Below, in pieces: positions 1 through 5,801 of a DNA stretch of 8,067 bases. Position 1 is the stretch's first letter, and every line of letters begins with the position of its first letter. The DNA is from Chloroflexia bacterium. GTDB lineage: Bacteria > Chloroflexota > Chloroflexia > Thermomicrobiales > JALYUS01. The notes beneath the pieces are model-generated. The model ran no database searches. It was given only the letters and a program-made list of their open reading frames with translations, and was not told the origin of the DNA. The stretch covers positions 1 through 8,067 of the forward strand of contig JAICIL010000206.1 in assembly GCA_025924435.1 (NCBI GenBank), written 5' to 3'. The position numbers and the translations under genes were made by a program.

Positions 1-105
1 AGGCGGCAGAGCGCGGCGCGGGAGACGATTCCCGCTCGCCCGACCGTGCGCGAGCAGGCGATGGCGCAGCAAGTCGCGACGGCCGCGAGTGCCGCCGACG
101 GGTGA
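1..105 (+). CDS. C-terminal end of an unidentified protein (partial)
   Basis: The first frame is open from base 1 to a TGA at 103-105 and encodes 34 residues ending in ASAADG. Third codon positions are almost all G or C, as in the real genes of this window, which supports coding. The tail is rich in Ala, Arg and Gln with no recognisable motif, so no function can be given. The gene begins outside the window. It ends 76 bp before the zinc-ribbon gene on the same strand. In such a GC-rich genome an open stretch of this length can arise by chance, so support is moderate. Confidence 0.45.
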   Translation, partial: RRQSAARETIPARPTVREQAMAQQVATAASAADG

Positions 106-169
106 AATGCCCGGCACGGGCGCGTCCACGCCCGCGGGCGATTCCGCACAAGCCGTCGCATGCATCGCG

Positions 170-181
170 TATACTGCTCGA
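170..181 (+). promoter_or_regulatory. -10 box for a leaderless zinc-ribbon transcript
   Basis: TATACT at 170-175 matches five of six bases of the bacterial -10 consensus and is followed by six bases and then the ATG at 182. Transcription normally starts about 7 bases after the -10 box, which would place +1 at or next to the A of the start codon, giving a leaderless mRNA. There is no Shine-Dalgarno sequence before the ATG. I see no good -35 hexamer at 16-18 bp, so the promoter rests mainly on the -10 box. Leaderless genes with this layout are known to be common in Deinococcus and occur in other deep-branching bacteria. Confidence 0.5.
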
Positions 182-922
182 ATGGACAATCGTTTCGCCG
201 CGCCCGCACTGCACGCAACCGCGCTCGTCTGCCCACATTGCGGCAGCGCCGAACTGACGCGGGACGCGGAGCATCCGCACGAATTCGTCTGCGCGCACTG
301 CCGGACGCGCTCCCGGATGCTGCCGCGCCAGGGCATGCTGCTGGTACTCGGCTGGATCTGCCCGGAGTGCGGGCACGACAACGAGCGCGGCAACCGCTTC
401 TGCACCCGGTGCGGCACGCCGCTGACGAAGCCGTGCCCAAACTGCGGCGCGGCAATGCGGGTGGCTGACAAGTTCTGCAACGCCTGCGGCAAGACGCGCA
501 CGCAACTTGTCGCCGAGTGGTACCGCGCGGGCAAGGGCGCGCTCGACGCGGGCCGACCGTGGGAGGCGATCCCGCCGCTCCAGCGATTGGTCGCCCTCGA
601 TCCGTCGTACGGAGATGCGCGGGCGCTCCTCGAACGCGCGACCCGCGCCGCCGCCACACCGCCCGCGCCGCTCCCCGCCGATGCGCCCTCACCGGCGGCC
701 GTCGCCGTGCGCGAGGCGGTCGCCAGCCTGAAACGCGAGAAGCGGCGGGGGCGGGCACTTGCCCGGCTCGCGGTTGTCTGTGCGGGGCTGCTCCTGCTCA
801 TCGTCGCCGTCTCCGCGCTCGTCGGGCTGCTCCTGCATTCGCTCGCCTTCGGCGTCCTCTTCTTCCTCTTTGTCTTCGCGCTGATCGTCGCGAATGTCTG
901 GATCGGGCTGCACAACTTCTGA
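182..922 (+). CDS. Triple zinc-ribbon, TPR-like, membrane-anchored protein
   Basis: The 246-residue product starts at ATG 182; an upstream in-frame GTG at 89 would overlap the previous gene and add a low-complexity tail, so it was rejected. Twelve cysteines form three ribbons: C17/C20 with C37/C40, C60/C63 with C74/C77, and C85/C88 with C99/C102. The last two resemble the double zinc-ribbon (DZR) family. Residues about 111-155 (AEWYRAGKGALDAGRPWEAI onward, then LVALDPSYGDA) look like a single TPR-type helical hairpin. A Pro/Ala linker (about 156-175) and a basic stretch (KREKRRGR, about 184-191) lead to two hydrophobic helices at about 196-218 and 221-242. By the positive-inside rule the ribbons are cytoplasmic. 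Such proteins are usually annotated as hypothetical zinc-ribbon proteins. A scaffold or sensor role at the membrane is inference only. It has its own promoter and an AT-rich gap separates it from the transporter genes. Confidence 0.85.
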   Translation: MDNRFAAPALHATALVCPHCGSAELTRDAEHPHEFVCAHCRTRSRMLPRQGMLLVLGWICPECGHDNERGNRFCTRCGTPLTKPCPNCGAAMRVADKFCNACGKTRTQLVAEWYRAGKGALDAGRPWEAIPPLQRLVALDPSYGDARALLERATRAAATPPAPLPADAPSPAAVAVREAVASLKREKRRGRALARLAVVCAGLLLLIVAVSALVGLLLHSLAFGVLFFLFVFALIVANVWIGLHNF

Positions 923-949
923 CGCTTGATTGCATTCACCGCCACGATC

Positions 950-982
950 TTGATTTTATCAATAGTATCATCAATAATATTG
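950..982. promoter_or_regulatory. AT-rich operator-like palindromes and direct repeats
   Basis: In a strongly AT-rich pocket two perfect palindromes occur: TTGAT-TTT-ATCAA (950-962) and CAATA-A-TATTG (972-982). Their centres (956 and 977) are 21 bp apart, about two helical turns. A 12-base direct repeat overlaps them: ATCAATAGTATC at 958-969 and ATCAATAATATT at 970-981, 10 of 12 identical. The second palindrome overlaps the proposed -35 box of the transporter promoter (980-985). This arrangement fits a dimeric repressor of the TetR or MarR type, but no regulator gene is visible in the window. AT-rich DNA yields short palindromes fairly easily, so this is a candidate only. Confidence 0.4.
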
Positions 983-1008
983 GCAATCGGCCGCTGATCG
1001 GTTAATCT
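980..1008 (+). promoter_or_regulatory. Putative sigma-70 promoter of the transporter operon
   Basis: TTGGCA at 980-985 differs from the -35 consensus by one base. A 17-bp spacer leads to TAATCT at 1003-1008, which keeps the key A at position 2 and T at position 6 of the -10 box but is otherwise weak. Transcription would start near 1015, leaving a short leader before the candidate start codons at 1021, 1054 and 1069. An alternative pairing is TTGATT (950-955) with TAATAT (975-980) at a 19-bp spacing. Either would drive all three transporter genes. Confidence 0.4.
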
Positions 1009-1053
1009 TTGTGCGTACCGATGCGGTCTCGGCGCGGAGATGGGACAGGGTTC

Positions 1054-2331
1054 ATGCAGACAGCGACAATGGGGACAACCATCAACGCGCCGACGAACCG
1101 CACGCCGATCACGGCGCTCCTCATCGCCAATGTGATCTCGCTGCTCGGCAGCATGCTGACGCTGATCGCGCTGCCGTGGTTCGTCCTCCAGACGACGGGG
1201 AGCGCGGCGAAGACGGGGATCACGGGCGGCTTCGTCGCGCTCCCGGCTCTTATCGTCGGGGTGTTCGGCGGCACATTGGTGGATCGCCTCGGCTATAAGC
1301 GGTCGAGCGTAATCGCGGACGTGGTGAGCGGCGTCGGCATCGCCTGCGTGCCGCTCCTCTATCACACGATCGGCCTCGCCTTCTGGCAACTGCTCGCGCT
1401 CGTCTTCGTCGGCAACCTGCTCGCCATCCCCGGCCTGACCGCCCGCCGCGCGATGCTGCCGGAACTGGCGGTATTGGCACGCTGGCGGCTCGAAGGGGTC
1501 AACGCGTCGTTCGAGGGCGTTCAGTATCTCTCGCTGCTGCTCGGCCCGCCCATCGCCGGGTTGCTGATCGCCGTGATCGGGGCGAGCAACGTCCTCTGGC
1601 TGGACGCGGCCTCCTTCGCGGCGTCGGCGGTCGTCGTCGGCGCGCTGATCCCGCGCGTCGCGTCCGGGACGAAGGATGCGGCGCGCGGCAAATACCGTGA
1701 CGAGTTCCTCATGGGGCTGCGCTTCCTGCGCGGCGACCGCCTGCTGCTCGCGCTCGCGATCGGCCTCGCGATCAGCAACATGCTCGGCAGCCCGTTCTTC
1801 GGCGTCATCCTGCCCGTCTTCGCGAAGCAAGCGTACGGGAGCGCGGCGAAACTCGGCATTATCGTCGCGGCGACGGGCGCGGGGCAGGTGATCGGCGCGG
1901 CACTCTACGGCGCGATCGGCCACCGGCTGCCCCGCCGCACCCTCTGGATCGCCGCGTTCATCGTTGTGCCGCTGCCGTGGATGCTCCTCGTTTTCACCAC
2001 GTCCCTGCCATTGATCGTCGGCGCGCTCGCCGTGAGCAGCGTCGTCGCCGGGCCGACCAATCCGCTCCTGGTGACGATCCGGCACGAGCGCATCCCGCGG
2101 GCGCTACGCGGGCGCGTCTTCAGCACCTTTTCCGCGATAGCCACCGCCGCGCAGCCGCTGGGGCTGGCGGTGGGCGGCTTCGCCGTCCAGGCCTTCGGCC
2201 TGCACGGCACGATTGTCGCCCTGACGCTCGCCGAACTCGCCCTCGGCATCGCGATGCTCTTCATGCCCGCGCTGCACGACATGAACCGGGGCGAGGAAAC
2301 GTCGGTCGGTTTCGCATCACGGAGGGGATGA
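1054..2331 (+). CDS. MFS transporter, MFS_3-like (transporter 1)
   Basis: This is an integral membrane major facilitator of about 425 residues with roughly twelve hydrophobic segments, the normal length for the family. The signature loop between helices 2 and 3 is clear at residues 73-83 (GTLVDRLGYKR), with the conserved D77-R78 pair. A second family mark, RALRGRVFSTFSAIA, lies before the last helices, as in EntS/MefA-like MFS_3 exporters. Small-molecule or drug efflux is therefore likely; the substrate cannot be read from sequence. The start is uncertain: TTG 1009, ATG 1021, ATG 1054 and ATG 1069 are all in frame. I chose 1054 because purine-rich GGGACAGGG precedes it and it leaves about 18 residues before helix 1. 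Its TGA stop overlaps the next start by one base, indicating translational coupling. It is more divergent than the other two transporters and lacks their acidic residues in helices 1 and 7. Confidence 0.88.
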   Translation: MQTATMGTTINAPTNRTPITALLIANVISLLGSMLTLIALPWFVLQTTGSAAKTGITGGFVALPALIVGVFGGTLVDRLGYKRSSVIADVVSGVGIACVPLLYHTIGLAFWQLLALVFVGNLLAIPGLTARRAMLPELAVLARWRLEGVNASFEGVQYLSLLLGPPIAGLLIAVIGASNVLWLDAASFAASAVVVGALIPRVASGTKDAARGKYRDEFLMGLRFLRGDRLLLALAIGLAISNMLGSPFFGVILPVFAKQAYGSAAKLGIIVAATGAGQVIGAALYGAIGHRLPRRTLWIAAFIVVPLPWMLLVFTTSLPLIVGALAVSSVVAGPTNPLLVTIRHERIPRALRGRVFSTFSAIATAAQPLGLAVGGFAVQAFGLHGTIVALTLAELALGIAMLFMPALHDMNRGEETSVGFASRRG

Positions 2332-2333
2332 TG
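2321..2333 (+). promoter_or_regulatory. RBS and stop/start overlap linking transporters 1 and 2
   Basis: GGAGG at 2321-2325 lies five bases before ATG 2331. The preceding gene ends in the overlapping TGATG (2329-2333). An in-frame ATG at 2328 also exists, but the Shine-Dalgarno would abut it, and the neighbouring paralogue starts with the same MLAVLR sequence at the same five-base spacing, so 2331 is preferred. The overlap suggests re-initiation by ribosomes finishing transporter 1. Confidence 0.75.
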
Positions 2334-3596
2334 CTCGCGGTCCTGCGTCGCCGGAATTTCGCCCTGCTCTGGGCCGGTGGGCTGATCTCGCTCCTGGGCG
2401 ACTGGACACTGATCGTCGGCCTGCCGCTCTTCGTCTACGCCCTCACCGGTTCCACGTTGGCAACGGGCACGACCTTCATCGCCGGCCTCATCCCCCGCGT
2501 CCTCCTCGGCTCGATCGCGGGGGTCTTCGTGGATCGTTGGGACCGCAAGCGAACGATGGCGCTCACCGATCTCCTGCTCGCGATGTGCCTGCTCCCCCTC
2601 TTCGCGGTGCATAGCGTGGATCGGTTGTGGATCGTCTACCTCGTCCAGTTCGCGGAGTCATCCATCGTCCAGTTCTTCCGGCCGGCAGAGGGGGCGATTC
2701 TGCCACAGCTCGTGGGCGAGGAGGAGCTGATATCCGCGAATTCCCTGACGGCGACGAGCGAGACCCTCGCGCGGCTCGTCGGCCCGCCGGTTGGCGGTTT
2801 CATCTTTGCGTTCGTCGGGCTGAATGGCGTCGTCGTTTTCGACTCCGCCTCTTTCCTCGTCGCCGCTGTGCTGATCGCGCTGATCAGCACGCATACACGA
2901 CCGGAGCGCGCCGCCGACGCCGCCGCGAACCGACCCGGCGCAGCCTGGGGCGCGGTCTGGCGCGAATGGCGCGACGGCCTGCGCCTCGTGCCGGGCGACC
3001 CATTCCTCGCCATGCTCTTTATCTTCATCGCCATCACCGGCATTGGCGAAGGGATTATCTCGACGCTTTTCGTGCCCTTCGTGACCAGAGTGCTGGGCGG
3101 TAACGGACTCGACTTCGGCTGGATCCTCTCGGCGCAGGCGGTTGGTGGCCTGGCGGGGAGCCTCATCATTGGCCATCTGGGCCAGAGGGTTGCGCCCTCG
3201 CGCATGCTCGGCATGACCGCCGTGCTCTTCGGGTTCGCCGATCTGGCCGTTTTCTATTATCCATACTTCGTGCCCGGCACGCTGCTCGCACTCCTCTTCA
3301 TGGTCATCGCGGGCATCCTTGCCACCGGGATGGTGGTGAGCCTGCTCACGATGGAGCAGACCGCGGTATCGGACGCCTATCGCGGGCGCATCCTCGGCGC
3401 ATTCGGGACGACGGGCGCGCTCTTGCGACTCGTCGGCTCGGTGATTGCGGGGCTGCTGGGCGACCGTCTCGGCATCGTGCCCGTCATCAGCGTGCAGGGC
3501 TTCGGGTATATCGTGGCGGGGGTGATGGTGCTCGTGGTAGTATGCCGCGCCGGTATCGCGGTTCTCCCCCGTTTCGCCGCATCCAACGAATCATGA
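2331..3596 (+). CDS. MFS transporter, MFS_3/macrolide-efflux-like (transporter 2)
   Basis: The 421-residue inner-membrane protein has about twelve hydrophobic segments. The start MLAVLRRRNFALLW, the LTGSTLATG stretch (about 38-46), PRVLLG (55-60) and the helix 2-3 loop GVFVDRWDRKR (64-74) are typical of MFS_3 exporters such as Mef-type macrolide pumps. A cytoplasmic loop with WREWRDGLRL separates the two six-helix halves, and YRGRILGAFGTTGALLR marks the loop before the last helices. Acidic residues D24 in helix 1 and E240 in helix 7 (GIGEGIIS) could couple proton movement to export; this is inference. The reading frame stays open upstream to 1977, but that part overlaps transporter 1 and is not membrane-like. 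It is followed after 24 bp by its paralogue. Substrate unknown. Confidence 0.9.
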   Translation: MLAVLRRRNFALLWAGGLISLLGDWTLIVGLPLFVYALTGSTLATGTTFIAGLIPRVLLGSIAGVFVDRWDRKRTMALTDLLLAMCLLPLFAVHSVDRLWIVYLVQFAESSIVQFFRPAEGAILPQLVGEEELISANSLTATSETLARLVGPPVGGFIFAFVGLNGVVVFDSASFLVAAVLIALISTHTRPERAADAAANRPGAAWGAVWREWRDGLRLVPGDPFLAMLFIFIAITGIGEGIISTLFVPFVTRVLGGNGLDFGWILSAQAVGGLAGSLIIGHLGQRVAPSRMLGMTAVLFGFADLAVFYYPYFVPGTLLALLFMVIAGILATGMVVSLLTMEQTAVSDAYRGRILGAFGTTGALLRLVGSVIAGLLGDRLGIVPVISVQGFGYIVAGVMVLVVVCRAGIAVLPRFAASNES

Positions 3597-3610
3597 AACC
3601 GGATCGCAAC

Positions 3611-3620
3611 GGAGGCGATA
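3611..3620 (+). promoter_or_regulatory. RBS of transporter 3
   Basis: GGAGG at 3611-3615 lies five bases before ATG 3621, a strong Shine-Dalgarno at good spacing. The surrounding 29 bases (3609-3637) match those around the transporter 2 start (2319-2347) at 26 positions, so the translation signal was duplicated together with the gene. No promoter is evident in the 24-bp gap, which supports co-transcription. Confidence 0.75.
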
Positions 3621-4895
3621 ATGCTCGCGGTCTTGCGGCAACGGAACTTCTCGCTCTTCTGGCTCGGGCAACTGATCTCGATCTTCGGCGACTGGGTGCT
3701 GTTGATCGCGCTCCCTTTCTACATCTTCGACCTCACCGGCTCCGCGCTGGCGACGGGGGCGATGTTCATGGCGTCGAATCTGCCGCGCGTGCTGCTCGGC
3801 TCGGTCGCGGGCGTCTTCGTGGACCGCTGGGACCGCAGGCGGACGATGATCGCCGCCGACCTGCTGCGCGCGGCCCTCATGCTCGTTTTGCTGACGGTGC
3901 ATTCCGTCCACTGGCTCTGGATCGTCTATCTCGTCGCCTTCACGCAGGCGACGATCGCGCAGTTCTTCAGCCCCGCGAAGAACGCCGTCATCCCGCTGCT
4001 CGTCGGCGAGCGGGACCTGATCCCGGCAAACTCGCTCAATTCGCTGAGCGGCGAGTTGACGCGCCTGACCGCGCCCGCGCTCGGCGGCCTGCTCTTCGGG
4101 CTGTTCGGCCTGGCGAGTGTCGTCTGGATTGATAGCGCGTCGTTCCTCATCTCGGGACTGCTGATCGCCTGCATCGCCCTCCCCGCGCGCGGCGTGGATA
4201 CTACAGCGCGGGGCACATCGTGGAGAGCCGTTCTGGGGGAATGGCGGGACGGCATGCGGCTGATGCGCACCGACCCGACGATCACGGCGATCTTCGCGAC
4301 GATAGCCACGGCGATGATCGGCGAGGGGTTCTTCTCTACCCTGATGGTGCCGTTCGTCAAGGACGTGCTGCGCGGCGGCCCGCAGGATTTTGGCTGGTTG
4401 GTGAGTGCGCAGGCGATTGGCGGGCTGATCGGCAGCCTCTTCATCGGTCGGATCGGCAAGAGGGTGCGACCGAGCGTCCTCATCCCGATCAGCGGCATCC
4501 TCTTCGGGCTATTCGATATCGCGCTCGCCAATCTCCCCGGTCGTGGTGGCCTGCCGCTGCTTCCCGTCGCCCTCGCGGCGATTGCACTCGCCGGCGCCCC
4601 GGTGGTCGGCTTTTCGGTCGGCCTCCAGACGCTCCTGCAAGCGAGCGTTGCGAACGACTATCGAGGGCGCGTCTTCGGCGCCTATGCAACGACGGTCGCG
4701 TTCATGACGCTTGTCGGCCAGGGCATCAGCAGCGTGCTTGGCGATCGCCTCGGCATCGTCCCCGTTTTCACACTTGCCGGCACCTTCGAGCTTCTCGGCG
4801 GCCTCGTTGCCCTCGTCCTCCTGCGCCGGTCATCACACATCGCGGCGGAGGCCTCACGAACCACGGACCTGGCGGCAATGGCCACTGAAGACTGA
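3621..4895 (+). CDS. MFS transporter, MFS_3/macrolide-efflux-like (transporter 3)
   Basis: The 424-residue membrane protein is a close paralogue of transporter 2: by hand count 68 of the first 105 residues are identical without gaps, including MLAVLR at the start and GVFVDRWDR at 64-72. It also keeps the central loop (GEWRDGMRLM), acidic residues D24 in helix 1 and E235 in helix 7 (MIGEGFFS), the stretch DFGW followed by SAQAIGGLIGSL, and YRGRVFGAYATT near the end. The C-terminal tail of about 20 residues is hydrophilic and unlike that of transporter 2. It is probably an exporter of a small hydrophobic compound; the substrate is unknown. It is the last gene of the transporter operon, and its stop codon touches a perfect 18-bp inverted repeat. 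It converges with the methyltransferase gene, the stops being 46 bp apart. Confidence 0.9.
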   Translation: MLAVLRQRNFSLFWLGQLISIFGDWVLLIALPFYIFDLTGSALATGAMFMASNLPRVLLGSVAGVFVDRWDRRRTMIAADLLRAALMLVLLTVHSVHWLWIVYLVAFTQATIAQFFSPAKNAVIPLLVGERDLIPANSLNSLSGELTRLTAPALGGLLFGLFGLASVVWIDSASFLISGLLIACIALPARGVDTTARGTSWRAVLGEWRDGMRLMRTDPTITAIFATIATAMIGEGFFSTLMVPFVKDVLRGGPQDFGWLVSAQAIGGLIGSLFIGRIGKRVRPSVLIPISGILFGLFDIALANLPGRGGLPLLPVALAAIALAGAPVVGFSVGLQTLLQASVANDYRGRVFGAYATTVAFMTLVGQGISSVLGDRLGIVPVFTLAGTFELLGGLVALVLLRRSSHIAAEASRTTDLAAMATED

Positions 4896-4934
4896 ACCGC
4901 CAAGACGCCAAGGACCCTTGGCGTCTTGGCGGTT
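4895..4934. repeat. Perfect 18-bp inverted repeat between convergent genes
   Basis: The left arm AACCGCCAAGACGCCAAG (4895-4912) is exactly complementary to the right arm CTTGGCGTCTTGGCGGTT (4917-4934), around a four-base loop GACC. The heptamer CGCCAAG occurs twice in the left arm. The first base is the last base of the TGA of transporter 3, and the element fills most of the 46-bp gap to the convergent methyltransferase stop. It could end transcription from both sides, but no T-run follows on either strand, so it is not a classical intrinsic terminator. From memory, CGCCAAGACGCCAAGG-type sequences recur as dispersed palindromes in several large-genome phyla. Confidence 0.8.
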
Positions 4935-4941
4935 CGATTCC

Positions 4942-5643
4942 CTATCGTCGCGTGCCGACGCCATAGAGGAAGAAGGTCGCCGTCTCGCGGACGTCTATCG
5001 TGAGGCCTGTGCGGGCGCAATGGGCGGCGAGGGCGTCCGGGTCGTAGAAGTTCTTGACGATCTGGTAGGAGCGCCCGTCGTTCAGTTTGCGCGTCATCAC
5101 CTGCGCGCCCTCATCGGGGAGGACGTGATTCTTCGCGGTCGTCGTCGGCTCGCGGCGGCCATCCACGAAGAAGATCTTACCGCCGGGCCGGAGCGCGCCC
5201 GCGACCGCCGCGAGGAAGCCGTCCAGCCGCTCGGTCGGCACATGCGAGATCCAGAAGCCGAAGCAGACACCATCGTACTGTCGGTCGGGCCGCCACGCGA
5301 AGAGGTCGGCGATTACGTAGGAGACGTTGTCGCTCCCAACTTTCGCGCGGTTGATCGCCACCATCTCCTCGGAGGCGTCCACGGCGGTGATGGAATCCGC
5401 CGTCTTCAGCAACCGCTCCGTCCAGATGCCGGTGCCGGGCGCGAGTTCGAGTATGTCGCCGGTGAAGTCGAGCGCGTCGAATGCGGCGTAGACTTCGTGC
5501 ATCTCCGCGAACCAGCGGCCGTTCTGCTCCGCGCCGTGATCGTACCGCCCCTGCCGGTACCACCACTCGTCATATTCGGCGGCGCGCGCCCGGTAGTAGT
5601 CCACCATGTCGGTCAGCACATCGGGCGCAACGGTGTCGGTCAT
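4942..5643 (-). CDS. Class I SAM-dependent methyltransferase
   Basis: The 233-residue soluble protein has the Rossmann-type methyltransferase fold in order: motif I LELAPGTGIWTERL (65-78), the acidic loop after strand 2 AVDASEEM (87-94), motif II DGVCFGFWISHVP (124-136) and LRPGGKIFFVDGR (151-163). These bind S-adenosylmethionine, as in Methyltransf_11/25 family proteins. The N-terminal YYRARAAEYDEWWYRQGRYD (16-35) is typical of small-molecule methyltransferases. The substrate cannot be told. The ATG at 5643 was chosen over one at 5715 because the longer form would be read through a palindromic repeat. The upstream signal is only a weak purine stretch (TAGGGAA). The gene lies 158 bp downstream of aroKB on the same strand, separated by that repeat, so co-transcription is uncertain. 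Confidence 0.88.
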   Translation of the reverse strand: MTDTVAPDVLTDMVDYYRARAAEYDEWWYRQGRYDHGAEQNGRWFAEMHEVYAAFDALDFTGDILELAPGTGIWTERLLKTADSITAVDASEEMVAINRAKVGSDNVSYVIADLFAWRPDRQYDGVCFGFWISHVPTERLDGFLAAVAGALRPGGKIFFVDGRREPTTTAKNHVLPDEGAQVMTRKLNDGRSYQIVKNFYDPDALAAHCARTGLTIDVRETATFFLYGVGTRR

Positions 5644-5648
5644 TTGTT

Positions 5649-5792
5649 CCCTACCCCCCGGCCCCCTCCCGACGCGGGAAGGGGGACTCAGTTCCAATAT
5701 CGTGCCCTGCCCCACACGCCCCGATCTTCACGAGGTTCGCTCCCCCTCCCTTTTCGGGAAGGCGGGCGCCCTCTGGGCAACGGGGGGTGAGG
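5649..5792. repeat. Composite C/G-tract palindromic element
   Basis: This gap between aroKB and the methyltransferase gene contains an outer imperfect inverted repeat, CCCTACCCCCCG (5649-5660) against CGGGGGGTGAGG (5781-5792), 10 of 12 pairing. Inside are two smaller hairpins. CCCCCTCCCG (5662-5671) faces CGGGAAGGGGG (5674-5684) with one bulge, and CCTCCC (5746-5751) faces GGGAAGG (5757-5763) around TTTTC. It holds no supportable gene and resembles the dispersed C-rich palindromes found in many large bacterial genomes (from memory). It may help end aroKB transcription, but no T-tract is present. Confidence 0.6.
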
Positions 5793-5801
5793 TTCTCCAT
5801 A

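Noticed and set aside
109..140. Small GC-rich hairpins (GCCCG/CGGGC, CGGGCG/CGCCCG) as a terminator of the first partial gene
   Set aside because: Stems are 5-6 bp with no T-run, as expected by chance in DNA of this composition.
1977..2330. Upstream open extension of transporter 2 inside transporter 1
   Set aside because: The extension is Arg/Ala-rich, not membrane-like, and lies over a clear MFS domain in another frame; the start at 2331 has a Shine-Dalgarno and matches the paralogue.
4935..4941. Intrinsic terminator T-tract after the 18-bp hairpin
   Set aside because: The bases after the hairpin on both strands are mixed, with no run of T, so a classical rho-independent terminator was not called.
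4711..5790. Long plus-strand open frame opposite the methyltransferase
   Set aside because: It is antisense to a gene with clear methyltransferase motifs, runs through two palindromic repeats and has no recognisable domain.
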